A stretch of 64,000 nucleotides of DNA from Eubacteriales bacterium (GCA_030524175.1 JAUNHC010000001.1:124001-188000), one strand, 5' to 3'; shown: positions 50,689-59,858, numbered from the stretch's first letter. The notes: generated by a model not told the origin, from the letters alone. Made by a program: numbers and translations.

Positions 50689-51759
50689 TTATTCTTCCTC
50701 CTCATTTTCATACGAGAAAACCACCTGAATTACCTGGTCAGGATGATCATGTATTGTTTTGTACGCTTCCGGCGCAGAATCAAAATCCATAACCTGAAGC
50801 AGAGAATCCAATGAAAGTTTTCCGATAATATGCTGCAGCGCCTTCTGCCTTCTTTCCTCCGGATACATATGTGCAAATTCCGGTGCTACATGGGCACTTT
50901 GAGATTGCTTCACACCAATACGGTTATGATGGAATTCATCTCCCAGATAGAGTCCTCTGGCTTCATTCTGATACCAGCTTACTACGATCACATCCGTATC
51001 CGGAGCCGCAATACGGATAGCTTCCTGTAGTGCTTTGCTGTTTCCGGATACCTCCATCACCACATCGGCTCCCCTGTTATTTGTCCGCTTTCTAATTTCC
51101 ATGGCAATATCCTTAGTCTCTATGGGATCAAATACTTCGTCACAGCCATTTTCCAGTGCTGCTTTTCGTCTGTTTTCATAAATATCAATTCCATACACCT
51201 GAAACGCACCGCTCAGTTTTGCCATCTGTACACAAAGCTGGCCTAGCAGTCCCAGTCCACTGACCACCACTACATCGCCTAATTTTATTTTGGCGTCTAG
51301 AATTGCTGTATAGGTTGTCTTAAGATTGAATAAAACAACTGCTTTTTTGGGGTCAATATCTTTTTCCAGTTTAATAAATTCTTTTGCCGGCTTTACTATA
51401 TGGCTTTGGTGTGAGGAAGCGGAAAACACTATATCACCTATTGAAAAATCTTTTACCCCCTCCCCAATTTCTGTAACTTTTCCAATGTTGGAATAACCCA
51501 GACACCATACATCAGGATCACAGCTCTTAATAGGATATTGCCAAGCTTTATGATTTTCATCTCCGGATAGGAGAAGCTTTGTTTCCGGATCCTGGTACTT
51601 AGAAAATTGCGGTACAAGATTATTGTACACATTCATTTCCGTACCATGGCTGACCCCGGAATATAGGGTTTTTACCTTGATTTCCCCCGGCCGGGGCAGT
51701 AAATCTTCTGCTTCTTGTATTTCCAAATCTCCCGGCCCATTATAAACTAAAATTTTCAT
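50689..51759 (-). CDS. Medium-chain dehydrogenase (alcohol dehydrogenase family) lacking zinc Cys
   Basis: A 356-residue MDR-family NAD(P)-dependent oxidoreductase: LPRPGEIKVKTLYSGVSHGT, the Rossmann motif VVVSGLGLLGQLCVQMAKLS, YGIDIYENRRKAALENGCDE, MEVSGNSKALQEAIRIAAPD. The catalytic zinc Cys expected in xxGxCGTD is Ser/His here (SGVSHGTE), and the structural four-Cys cluster is absent, so it may work without zinc, as in some BchC-like enzymes. The ATG at 51759 follows AAGGAGAGG. It is the first gene of the operon. Confidence 0.85.
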   Translation of the reverse strand: MKILVYNGPGDLEIQEAEDLLPRPGEIKVKTLYSGVSHGTEMNVYNNLVPQFSKYQDPETKLLLSGDENHKAWQYPIKSCDPDVWCLGYSNIGKVTEIGEGVKDFSIGDIVFSASSHQSHIVKPAKEFIKLEKDIDPKKAVVLFNLKTTYTAILDAKIKLGDVVVVSGLGLLGQLCVQMAKLSGAFQVYGIDIYENRRKAALENGCDEVFDPIETKDIAMEIRKRTNNRGADVVMEVSGNSKALQEAIRIAAPDTDVIVVSWYQNEARGLYLGDEFHHNRIGVKQSQSAHVAPEFAHMYPEERRQKALQHIIGKLSLDSLLQVMDFDSAPEAYKTIHDHPDQVIQVVFSYENEEEE

Positions 51760-51810
51760 ACTCTTATCCTCTCCTTCTATCATTTTCTATATCCCAATTG
51801 GACTATATTT

Positions 51811-51816
51811 ATTATA
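51811..51816 (-). promoter_or_regulatory. Candidate -10 of the catabolic operon
   Basis: TATAAT occurs on the minus strand about 55 bases before the dehydrogenase start; no good -35 is visible at the right distance, which fits an activated (YesN-dependent) promoter. The remaining sequence 51817-51952 shows no gene. Confidence 0.4.
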
Positions 51817-51952
51817 ACGATTATTTCGGTATATTTATCTGTAATTTTGTTTTTTGCCAGGTAATATTGTTCATTATCAGATTATATTGCACTGCGATTT
51901 TACTTTCTTGGGCACCATGCTATTTATTTCATTCTTTTAAGTTTTAAATCAT

Positions 51953-51985
51953 AAAGGGGAGTACCGCCAACCGGTGCTCCCCTTT
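51953..51985 (-). terminator. Terminator after the LacI gene
   Basis: AAAGGGGAGTACCG pairs with CGGTGCTCCCCTTT (one G-U) around a short loop; on the minus strand TTTATGATTTT follows. It isolates the LacI gene from the long operon. Confidence 0.7.
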
Positions 51986-52078
51986 ATAAAATCCTATAAG
52001 TTATCTTAATGTTCTCTTTGTTGATTCCCCTCTGAGCATTCCCATTTTTGCCACAATAATGTCTCGATATTTCAGCCC

Positions 52079-53089
52079 TTACAACACACCCGCATCTGCC
52101 ACCGAATCTTTATCATAAAATATGGCAGGAACATTCCGGTGCTGAAGAGGATTTTTATTCTCTTCGGTTATTCGTTTTATCAGCAGTTCCACCGCGTTTT
52201 TCCCAAGCAGTTCATAATTTTCTTCAACGGATGTCACATTGGGAAGCAATGCATCGAACAGGGTATCATGGTCAAAACAGATGACAGACAGGTGGCTAGG
52301 CACTGTAATTTGTGAATTCACAATTTCGGCCAGGCATCCTAAGGAAACCAGGTAATTCAAAAAAACAATCCCTGTGGGCGGTTTCGGAAGGGCCAATATT
52401 TTCTTCAGGGATTTCTGGGCTGTTTCCAGGGAATCCACGCCATAAATGCAGTATTCAGGGCCGGGCGTAAGGCGGGCGTTTTTTAGAGTGTCCAAAAATC
52501 CTTTCTTTCTCTGCTGAATGATGTAAGAGCTGGTGTCCCCGCCGATCACTGACAGAACTTGATGTTTATGCCGGATAAAATACTGAGCCGCATGGCATCC
52601 CTTTTGATAATTGTCCGAGCATACAGTATCTACACTTATATATTCAGGTATGTAATCAATACAGACAACCGGAATGTCATTTTCTGCCAAAATGCTGATA
52701 GTCTCGGAATCCAGAGAATGTTCCACTGCAATCACACCGCAGACCTGATTATGCAGAAGGAAATTCAAAAGGGTGGTTTCGTATTTTTCATCCGTTTTAC
52801 TGGTGCATACAAGTGACATAAATCCCAGGCTTTTCAGGGAAATTTCAATTGGATTCACGATTTTTCCCCAAAGACAATTCTCCAGGGACGGGAGGATAAG
52901 CGCAATGGTTTTGGTTTTTTTTGAGCGGAGGCCCTGGGCAATCTGATTAGGAACATAATGAAGCCTCTCGATAGATTCTTCAATTTTTTTCATATTTTCA
53001 GGAAGAACCGGCTTGTTATTTAAATATTTAGAAATAGTTGCCAGCGACAGCCCTGTGTCTTTTGCTATATCTGTAATTGTTGCTTTCAT
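52079..53089 (-). CDS. LacI-family repressor (1)
   Basis: A 336-residue regulator: LacI helix-turn-helix and hinge (ATITDIAKDTGLSLATISKY, LNNKPVLPENMKKIEESIER, LHYVPNQIAQGLRSKKTKTI) and a periplasmic-binding-protein-like sensor (LPSLENCLWGKIVNPIEISL, GVIAVEHSLDSETISI, VICFDHDTLFDALLPNVTSV). The usual C-terminal R-x-S segment is matched by FYDKDSV. It is divergent from the importer; operators at 53234 and 53343 are its likely sites. Confidence 0.92.
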   Translation of the reverse strand: MKATITDIAKDTGLSLATISKYLNNKPVLPENMKKIEESIERLHYVPNQIAQGLRSKKTKTIALILPSLENCLWGKIVNPIEISLKSLGFMSLVCTSKTDEKYETTLLNFLLHNQVCGVIAVEHSLDSETISILAENDIPVVCIDYIPEYISVDTVCSDNYQKGCHAAQYFIRHKHQVLSVIGGDTSSYIIQQRKKGFLDTLKNARLTPGPEYCIYGVDSLETAQKSLKKILALPKPPTGIVFLNYLVSLGCLAEIVNSQITVPSHLSVICFDHDTLFDALLPNVTSVEENYELLGKNAVELLIKRITEENKNPLQHRNVPAIFYDKDSVADAGVL

Positions 53090-53233
53090 TAAAAGTCCCC
53101 TCCCACATTAGAATGTACCGATTTCTGAAATAAATCCTGTCCGTACATTATGCTGCTGACAACTGCTATAAATATCAGCAATTTTTGTCTTTTCCAGTAT
53201 ACCACATAAGAAAAAGGAAATTCAACAAAAGCA

Positions 53234-53243
53234 AAACGTTTCG
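53234..53243. promoter_or_regulatory. LacI-type operator core (upstream copy)
   Basis: AAACGTTTCG, identical to the core at 53343-53352, lies about 110 bases upstream in the divergent control region. The central CG and flanking symmetry match LacI-family operators. It could allow looping with the promoter copy. Confidence 0.6.
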
Positions 53244-53336
53244 TGTTATAAAATTAATATATATATAATATGCACATATTTTTCATCTTATTTCCGTATA
53301 TAATCAACAATTTAGCTATGTATATTCAAAATATTG

Positions 53337-53365
53337 TTGACTAAACGTTTCGCTTATGATAATGT
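53337..53365 (+). promoter_or_regulatory. Importer promoter with LacI operator in the spacer
   Basis: TTGACT (53337-53342), a 17-base spacer and TAATGT (53360-53365) form a promoter, and the operator core AAACGTTTCG (53343-53352) fills the spacer, so a bound LacI protein would block RNA polymerase. The start codon of the binding protein is about 55 bases on. The rest of 53090-53233 shows no gene. Confidence 0.65.
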
Positions 53366-53418
53366 TAGTTCATAAAAATCGGACGTGAATTACGTTAAAA
53401 TCTGAAAGGAGAACGACA

Positions 53419-54735
53419 ATGAAAAAGAAAGTGATAAGTTTATTGTTAACAATGGCCATGTTAGGTACTATGGGTGTTTCTGCTGTTTCTGCCGCAGAAC
53501 CGGATTACACATTAAAAGATGCAAAATTAGAAGGTGTGGAATTAAAATTATATGCAAATCTCAACAACAATTCCGAGAAGTATTTTAAAGAAAAGCTTGC
53601 AGATTTTGAGGGAGACACCGGTATTAAAGTGGAACTCACTAACATTAATACAGAAGCCGATTACATAGATAAATTAAGCACGGATTTCGCTTCCGGAGAT
53701 ATCCCCAATGTTTTTATGGAATATGGCGGAGCAAGATGTCTGGATTATATGGATGCAGGCGCTCTGCTGAACCTCCAGCCGTATCTGGAAGCTGATACGG
53801 AATGGTACGAGAATTTTATGGAATCCTGCTGGGAACCGGCTCATTTTGAAGATTACGGATATGAAGGTCTGTATTGTGTGCCATATTCCAGTTATCAGGT
53901 CGTTCTCTACTACAATAAAGATATCCTTGAGGAAAACAAAATCGAAGTACCTGCAACCTGGGATGAATTGCTGGCTGCATGTGAAACTTTAAAAGCAAAC
54001 GGAGTACAGCCCTTTGACGTAGGTGAAAAAGACAATTATCGTTTCGGACACCTCCATACTGCACTTTCTCTGAAAACATACGGACCGGAAATCGGCGCAC
54101 AGCTTGGCAGCCGTGAGGTTACCTACGATGGTGAAGAAATGCTGAATATCTACTCCATGATCAAGGATTTAGTTGACAAAGGTTATCTGGGCGACAATCT
54201 TCTCAGCACAGATGCCAACCAGGAAAGCGCATATTTCCAGGAAGGCAAAGCTGCTTTCCAGTACAATGGTTCATGGGGTGCTACTTCCATTGAAAGTTCC
54301 GGCTCTGAATTATACAAAAACCAGTCCATTGGAGTTGCCAGATTCCCGGCAGTAAATGAAGAATACGCCAAGGTTGACATGGGCGGAGGAAATGATTCCT
54401 TCTTTGTTTCCCAGATGAATGTGAGCGATGAAGAAATCGCAGCCTCTGTTGTACTTCTGAAATACATCACAGGCAGAGAATTCTGTACTGGCCTGATGGA
54501 AGTCAACCCGAATACTATGGCACTGAAAACAGATGCAAATGTAGACAACTACTTATTAAAAGATATCATGGATATTATGGCAGATACGGAAACAACCAGA
54601 TCTGACCTTCAGAATTATGATTCTCAGGCACATATGATCAACACTGTCCGCGCTGCACTCCAGGGAATTGCAATGGGAAATACCCCTGAGCAGGTGGGAG
54701 AAGAAATCATTTCAACTATGGCACAATATGAATAG
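53419..54735 (+). CDS. CUT1 solute-binding protein without lipobox
   Basis: A 438-residue extracellular sugar-binding protein (LADFEGDTGIKVELTNINTE, YCVPYSSYQVVLYYNKDILE, GKAAFQYNGSWGATSIE). The signal peptide (about 1-26) ends GVSAVSAAEPD with no lipobox Cys, as in the other binding protein of the window. The ATG follows AAAGGAG. First gene of the importer operon; a hairpin follows its stop. Confidence 0.92.
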   Translation: MKKKVISLLLTMAMLGTMGVSAVSAAEPDYTLKDAKLEGVELKLYANLNNNSEKYFKEKLADFEGDTGIKVELTNINTEADYIDKLSTDFASGDIPNVFMEYGGARCLDYMDAGALLNLQPYLEADTEWYENFMESCWEPAHFEDYGYEGLYCVPYSSYQVVLYYNKDILEENKIEVPATWDELLAACETLKANGVQPFDVGEKDNYRFGHLHTALSLKTYGPEIGAQLGSREVTYDGEEMLNIYSMIKDLVDKGYLGDNLLSTDANQESAYFQEGKAAFQYNGSWGATSIESSGSELYKNQSIGVARFPAVNEEYAKVDMGGGNDSFFVSQMNVSDEEIAASVVLLKYITGREFCTGLMEVNPNTMALKTDANVDNYLLKDIMDIMADTETTRSDLQNYDSQAHMINTVRAALQGIAMGNTPEQVGEEIISTMAQYE

Positions 54736-54756
54736 ACTAAACTGATTAACGTGCGT

Positions 54757-54790
54757 GGAAAGGGACTGTCGTTGGCACAGTCCCTTTTCC
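54757..54790 (+). terminator. Intercistronic hairpin between binding protein and permease
   Basis: GGAAAGGGACTGT pairs with ACAGTCCCTTTTCC (one bulged base) around a short loop. Such structures after binding-protein genes protect the mRNA 3' end or cause partial termination, giving more binding protein than permease. Confidence 0.65.
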
Positions 54791-54817
54791 GATTCATTTA
54801 AACGAAAGGAGAAATCC

Positions 54818-55708
54818 ATGAAGGCAAGAAAAAAAGATTACATCATTGGTATTTGCTTTCTTCTGCCGGCATTGGCACTGATAATTTGTTTTATCGTATA
54901 CCCTGTGATCGATGCTGCATTTTTGTCATTTCATTCCTGGAAGGGAATTTTCGGACAGCCAAAAAATTGGGTTGGCCTTGATAACTATACAGGTGTCCTG
55001 ACCAGTAAACTGTTCTGGAATTCCATGCTCAATTCATTTTGGTTTATTGTAGGAAGCTTTCTGGTATTAATGCCGCTGTCCTTTGCCCTGGCACTTTTGA
55101 TCACTTCAAAACTTAAATTTACCAGGTTTATGAAAACGGCTTTTTTTATGCCGGTAATTCTGGGTACCACCACTGTAGCTTTGATGTGGACTTACATACT
55201 GAATCCGGAATGGGGGGCTGTGGCACAGCTTCTGCAGTGGCTTGGGCTTGACCATCTTGTGATGGACTGGCTTTCCAAACCCACGATCAATGTTTGGTGC
55301 GTTGTGCTGGTAAATGAATGGATGTATGCAGGTTATAATATGCTGATCTTTGCCGCCGGGCTGGTTGCAATTCCCCAGGACCTTTACGAAGCCAGCGTGA
55401 TCGACGGCTGCAATGGCTGGCAGAAAATCAGATATATTACTCTCCCACTGTGTAAAAACTCCTTTAAAATATTTTCTGTGCTTGCCGTCACCGGTTGTCT
55501 GAAGGTGTTTGATATCGTGTGGGCTATGACAAGAGGCGGCCCGGTAAATTCCAGTTCTACTCCGGCCATTCTGTTGTATACACAGGCGTTCCAGTATAAG
55601 CTTTTTGGGCGCAGCAGTGCTTACAGTATCATTTTGTTAGTATTCGGAGTTGTACTTAGTCTTGTCATGAACAGGGTTTTCCGCCAGGAAAATGACCTGT
55701 ATTCATAA
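54818..55708 (+). CDS. CUT1 sugar ABC transporter permease (MalF-like)
   Basis: A 296-residue protein with six spans and EAA loop LYEASVIDGCNGWQKIRYIT LP. ATG at 54818 follows AAAGGAG; the longer frame upstream covers the hairpin and is unlikely. It pairs with the next permease (15-base gap). Confidence 0.92.
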   Translation: MKARKKDYIIGICFLLPALALIICFIVYPVIDAAFLSFHSWKGIFGQPKNWVGLDNYTGVLTSKLFWNSMLNSFWFIVGSFLVLMPLSFALALLITSKLKFTRFMKTAFFMPVILGTTTVALMWTYILNPEWGAVAQLLQWLGLDHLVMDWLSKPTINVWCVVLVNEWMYAGYNMLIFAAGLVAIPQDLYEASVIDGCNGWQKIRYITLPLCKNSFKIFSVLAVTGCLKVFDIVWAMTRGGPVNSSSTPAILLYTQAFQYKLFGRSSAYSIILLVFGVVLSLVMNRVFRQENDLYS

Positions 55709-55723
55709 AGGGAGGGATAAATC

Positions 55724-56548
55724 ATGAAGAAAAAAACTGTTCATGGAATTGTATATTTTCTGGCATTTTTATGGTGCGCTATCACCATCCTGCCCTTATT
55801 GATCACATTTATTTCCTCATTTAAAAATAATAATGAGATTTATTTAGGACTCTTCCGCCTGCCCTCTATATGGAGAGCCTCCAATTATGCCCATGCCGTG
55901 GAAACCGCAAATGCTCTGACGGCAGTTGGAAATTCCCTTTTTATGGCAGTGGCAACTACCATCTGTGTGACGATTATTGGAATGATGGCTTCTTATATCT
56001 TATCCAGAAAAAATTTGTTTTTTATCAAACCCCTTAATATCTTTTTTATGATAGGCGTGATGGTTCCGGTACACTGTACCCTGGTTCCCATTTCCAACAT
56101 TGCCAGCTCTCTGCATGCAAAAGACCACTACTGGTTTTTGCTGTTGGTTTACACAACATTCAACCTGGCCCAGGCAATTTTCCTGTATACCGGTTTTATG
56201 AACGGCATAGACCGAGGTCTGGATGAGGCGGCGATCATTGACGGATGCGGAGACATTAAACTCCTCACAAAAGTGCTCATGCCTATCTGCAAGCCGATCA
56301 TTGCAACAGAAGCGATCTTCGTATTTATTTATGGCTACAGCGAATTGATTTTCTCCCTCACCTTGATTTCCAGTGATGTAAAATATACAGTTTCCAGGGC
56401 AATGCTGAACTTTACCGGCAATCATACCATTGACTTAGGGGCCCAGTTTGCTTTCGTTATTATGGCAATGATCCCTACTATTATCATTTATCTGCTATTC
56501 CATGAGAAAGTGGAGGCGGGTATGTTGTCCGGCGCGGTAAAAGGGTGA
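55724..56548 (+). CDS. CUT1 sugar ABC transporter permease (MalG-like)
   Basis: A 274-residue six-span protein with EAA loop LDEAAIIDGCGDIKLLTKVL MP and the MalG-like end GMLSGAVKG. No ATPase gene follows, so a shared MsmX-like ATPase is likely. Confidence 0.92.
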   Translation: MKKKTVHGIVYFLAFLWCAITILPLLITFISSFKNNNEIYLGLFRLPSIWRASNYAHAVETANALTAVGNSLFMAVATTICVTIIGMMASYILSRKNLFFIKPLNIFFMIGVMVPVHCTLVPISNIASSLHAKDHYWFLLLVYTTFNLAQAIFLYTGFMNGIDRGLDEAAIIDGCGDIKLLTKVLMPICKPIIATEAIFVFIYGYSELIFSLTLISSDVKYTVSRAMLNFTGNHTIDLGAQFAFVIMAMIPTIIIYLLFHEKVEAGMLSGAVKG

Positions 56549-56609
56549 TAGCTTTTTTCCAGTCTTGCTTTTATAATAGTACATATAAAACATGTGGATT
56601 GGAGAAAGA

Positions 56610-57629
56610 ATGATGCCAGTGACCATTAAAGACGTAGCTAAAGATACAAAATTAGCCGTTTCTACCATATCAAAATATATGAACGGCGGTAATGTCCGGC
56701 CGGAAAACAAGCTTATCATTGAAGAGGCTGTACAGCGGCTGGGATATCGTCCCAATCACCTTGCAAGGGGACTTAGAAATTCAAGAAGCTATATCATAGG
56801 TCTTCTCATCCCTTCCTTGATCGGCGCCCATTCAGGAAAAATGGTGGCTGCTCTGGAGGCACAAATGCGAAAAAGCGATTGTTTTCTAACCATTTGCTGC
56901 TATCAGGATTCTGTAGAGCTTGCAAAAGAGTATGTTGATTTTCTGGTAGAAAAGGGCGTGGACGGAATCATTGTCAGTCCTATCCAGACAAAAGAAAATT
57001 ATTTAAAGTCAGCAAATGACGCAGGTATTCCCGTAGTGATTCTGGAAGATACCTATGGAAACGAAAAATGTGATGTCGTCCAGGTGGACTGTGCTTCCGC
57101 ATCCTATGAACTGGTGGAATGCCTTATAAAAAAGGGTCATAAACGTATTGCCATTATCAAGGGTATTGAAGGGATGACCACCTCAAGGGAACGTCTTAAC
57201 GGATATCTTCGGGTAATGGAGGATTATGAGCTGCCTGTAAATGAAGAATATTTAATATCCGGAGCCTATGATTACCAGTCAGGCTATGAAGGTGTCCAAA
57301 AACTTTGGCAGTTAGAGAACAAACCTACAGCCTTGTTTATCACCAATTATCATATGAGTGTAGGGGCTCTGGTTGCTGTGAGACACTTAAACATACAAAT
57401 ACCTGAAGAGTTGTCTATTGTGGTATTTGATGATATGGAGCTTTCCACTATCACCAACTGCCGTATGACCGCTGTGCGACAGCCAATGGAGGAAATCATG
57501 GAGCAGGCATGTGAATTTATAGAACGGCGGCTCAGCGGTGATTTTCGTAATTATCCGGAAAAGAAAAGGATAAAAGCGAAAATTATTTATCGTAATTCTG
57601 TAGTTCAAAAAGATGATTACAATGAATAA
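56610..57629 (+). CDS. LacI-family regulator (2)
   Basis: A 339-residue regulator with helix-turn-helix VTIKDVAKDTKLAVSTISKY, hinge RLGYRPNHLARGLRNSRSYI, and a sugar-binding-like domain (GVDGIIVSPIQTKENYLKSA, IAIIKGIEGMTTSRERLNGY, LSIVVFDDMELSTITNCRMT). Two ATG codons (56610, 56613) follow GGAG. It is a divergent paralog of LacI (1) and lies inside the importer operon, so the locus has two LacI proteins that may sense different ligands. Confidence 0.92.
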   Translation: MMPVTIKDVAKDTKLAVSTISKYMNGGNVRPENKLIIEEAVQRLGYRPNHLARGLRNSRSYIIGLLIPSLIGAHSGKMVAALEAQMRKSDCFLTICCYQDSVELAKEYVDFLVEKGVDGIIVSPIQTKENYLKSANDAGIPVVILEDTYGNEKCDVVQVDCASASYELVECLIKKGHKRIAIIKGIEGMTTSRERLNGYLRVMEDYELPVNEEYLISGAYDYQSGYEGVQKLWQLENKPTALFITNYHMSVGALVAVRHLNIQIPEELSIVVFDDMELSTITNCRMTAVRQPMEEIMEQACEFIERRLSGDFRNYPEKKRIKAKIIYRNSVVQKDDYNE

Positions 57630-57642
57630 AAGGAGAACAGTT

Positions 57643-59721
57643 ATGTCTGAAAAATATAAAGAAACTTTCCGGGGGTATTTGGTTGATAACCATTCACCTG
57701 ATTCCCCTGTTGTGACATTAGAACATTTAAATGCAGATGAATTCGAGCAATTCTTCCTGGAATCCCACATTAACCATCTGATGCTCTACTGCAAGGACCA
57801 TTGGGGGAACAGCTACTATGACACAAAAATCGGAAAACTGCATAATGGCCTGAAGGAAGACTGGGTCGGCAGAATCGTTCCCATTTTGAGAAAACATGAT
57901 ATTGAGTTTAATGCATATTACTGCTTTGAATACGACCAGTATGCGCCCACCTCCCACCCGGAATGGGCAACGAAAATGAGCAATGGAGAACCATTGGTGT
58001 GCGGTGCCCAAAATCCTGATGCAACTGCCAGATGGGGCATCCCCTGCTATGAAACAGGATACCGTGATTATATCCTGGGCCAGTTAAAAGAAATCATAGA
58101 AAAATACCGTCCGGACAGCCTATTTATTGATATATTCGGAAAGTCACTGTGCTACTGCGATGTGTGCCGCAGGCAGTTCAGGGACAGATACGGCTATGAC
58201 CTTCCTGAGGACGACCAGGGATTGATGGAGCACAATAATGATATTGTACAGTTCCTGGATCTGCAGGCAGAACAAATGCTGGATGAGGTAAAGGATAACC
58301 TGAAAAAAATAGATCCGGATTTGGCCGTCACTGTGAACTTTGCCTCCCATTATCCCAAAGAGATCAGAGATAAGCTGGACTATATTTTTACTGAACCGTG
58401 GGCCGGAAACTGGCTGTCAGGAGCTTATGCACGGGATACCTCAGGAGGGAAATATCCACAGTTAGGCCCTGGCGATGTATCCCAGGTATACAATTACAAA
58501 AATGATGCTGTCTATGAGCTTGCCGCCGCTGAAATCGCTGCACAGGGCTGCCGTGTATTTATGTACAGTGAACCAATGCACTATGATGGTTCTCTTGATT
58601 TTACGGAAGCAGAAAAAATCGGAAAAGCCTATCGGGAAGTGGAGAAATTTGAATCCTGTCTGTCAGACCGTGAGTTATTAGCCGACATTGCCATCATCCA
58701 AAGCGACACAGCAGATTCCCTGATCGTGGAGCACCCAGTGATCGCAAGGTGCATCGGGCGTGCCAGAGAAGGCGGGCTGCACCGGAAAGCTCTGCTTGGA
58801 GCCATGGAGATATGTGATTATTCTAAATATACCTGGCAGGTGGTTCCGGAATTAGAATTAACTCTCTCCAAAATGAAACAGTATAAACTCATAATACTGC
58901 CCAATCTGTTTTATGTCAGGGAAACATTAAAACGTGATCTGGAAGAATATGTAAAGGGCGGCGGATGCATTTTTGTATCGGGAGAAACAGGTATCTATGA
59001 TCATAAGGGTGAACTTCAGGAGGATTTTACCTTAAAGGAAATGCAGGGATGTCATTTTGTCCGTAAGAATACAAAATACCAAAGAAATGTATGGAGTGCA
59101 TATATTGACCAGACTGACGATAATGTCTGGAAATATTGTGAGAAAACAACACCTCCCGTCTGGCATTATATCTTGGAAACAGAATCTGCAGGAGCGAATA
59201 TACTTGGCACCTTCCGTTTCCCGGCTGTAGAACTCACTGATACTCAGTGGGTAAACTGGGGCTACCCTCTGCCGGGTAAGGAGACACCAATTCCTGCGGT
59301 TTATGAAAATTCTTATGGAGACGGATCAGTCCTTCAGTGTTGTTTTGCATTTTTCGATATGCAGACTGAGGAGTTTCAGTGGGTAAAGAAATTTTTCCAG
59401 GGAGTTCTTGATAAGTACATAACCCCTTCTGTTTATCTGGAAACAGAGAACAAAAATATTTTGGAATATACCTGCTATGATAGAAAAGCTTCCAATGAAC
59501 TTATTTTACATGAGCTTTCCAAAATGGCAGAAATAACCTGCGGCGATACACCTAATATACCGGGCGGCCAGCTTATTTTAAATATTCCCGGCAAACAAAT
59601 AAAGTCAGTCCAAATGTTTTATCCTGACCAAAAAGAAATCCCCTTTATACAAAAGGAAGGACAAGTATGCTGCTGGCTGGATGATTTAAGAATTCATTCT
59701 GTATATAAAATTAAATATTGA
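57643..59721 (+). CDS. Putative glycoside hydrolase, GHL6-like TIM barrel plus GH42-like domain
   Basis: A 692-residue cytoplasmic protein (no signal peptide). Residues about 1-350 look like the hypothetical glycosyl hydrolase 6 TIM barrel (HINHLMLYCKDHWGNSYYDT, HDIEFNAYYCFEYDQYAPTS, RPDSLFIDIFGKSLCYCDVC, RRQFRDRYGYDLPED); candidate acids include D163 and the E in FTEPWAGNW. Residues about 370-560 resemble the GH42 trimerisation fold (YKLIILPNLFYVRETLKRDL, EEYVKGGGCIFVSGETGIYD). The ATG at 57643 follows AAAAGGAG. It probably cleaves the imported oligosaccharide or glycoside. No characterised substrate is known to me. Confidence 0.78.
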   Translation: MSEKYKETFRGYLVDNHSPDSPVVTLEHLNADEFEQFFLESHINHLMLYCKDHWGNSYYDTKIGKLHNGLKEDWVGRIVPILRKHDIEFNAYYCFEYDQYAPTSHPEWATKMSNGEPLVCGAQNPDATARWGIPCYETGYRDYILGQLKEIIEKYRPDSLFIDIFGKSLCYCDVCRRQFRDRYGYDLPEDDQGLMEHNNDIVQFLDLQAEQMLDEVKDNLKKIDPDLAVTVNFASHYPKEIRDKLDYIFTEPWAGNWLSGAYARDTSGGKYPQLGPGDVSQVYNYKNDAVYELAAAEIAAQGCRVFMYSEPMHYDGSLDFTEAEKIGKAYREVEKFESCLSDRELLADIAIIQSDTADSLIVEHPVIARCIGRAREGGLHRKALLGAMEICDYSKYTWQVVPELELTLSKMKQYKLIILPNLFYVRETLKRDLEEYVKGGGCIFVSGETGIYDHKGELQEDFTLKEMQGCHFVRKNTKYQRNVWSAYIDQTDDNVWKYCEKTTPPVWHYILETESAGANILGTFRFPAVELTDTQWVNWGYPLPGKETPIPAVYENSYGDGSVLQCCFAFFDMQTEEFQWVKKFFQGVLDKYITPSVYLETENKNILEYTCYDRKASNELILHELSKMAEITCGDTPNIPGGQLILNIPGKQIKSVQMFYPDQKEIPFIQKEGQVCCWLDDLRIHSVYKIKY

Positions 59722-59763
59722 AAAACACCTGAACGGCAGGTATTAGAGCATAAATATATTTTA

Positions 59764-59803
59764 GGAGAGAGACGTTTCATCTGAAGAACGTCTCTCTCCT
59801 TTT
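59764..59803 (+). terminator. Terminator of the importer/hydrolase operon
   Basis: GGAGAGAGACGTT pairs perfectly with AACGTCTCTCTCC, followed by TTTTCC; it lies 42 bases after the hydrolase stop. Confidence 0.8.
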
Positions 59804-59858
59804 CCGTAAATAATATTAGAATTGATATTTAAAACATCCTTTGATAATCTGAAATATT

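Noticed and set aside
52001-52078. 25 codons in frame after the LacI (1) stop, reading GLKYRDIIVAKMGMLRGEST and on, as if a nonsense mutation had cut the protein.
   Set aside because: The LacI protein already ends with the normal C-terminal segment (FYDKDSV) and usual length, so the open stretch is more likely chance or an old extension than proof of truncation.
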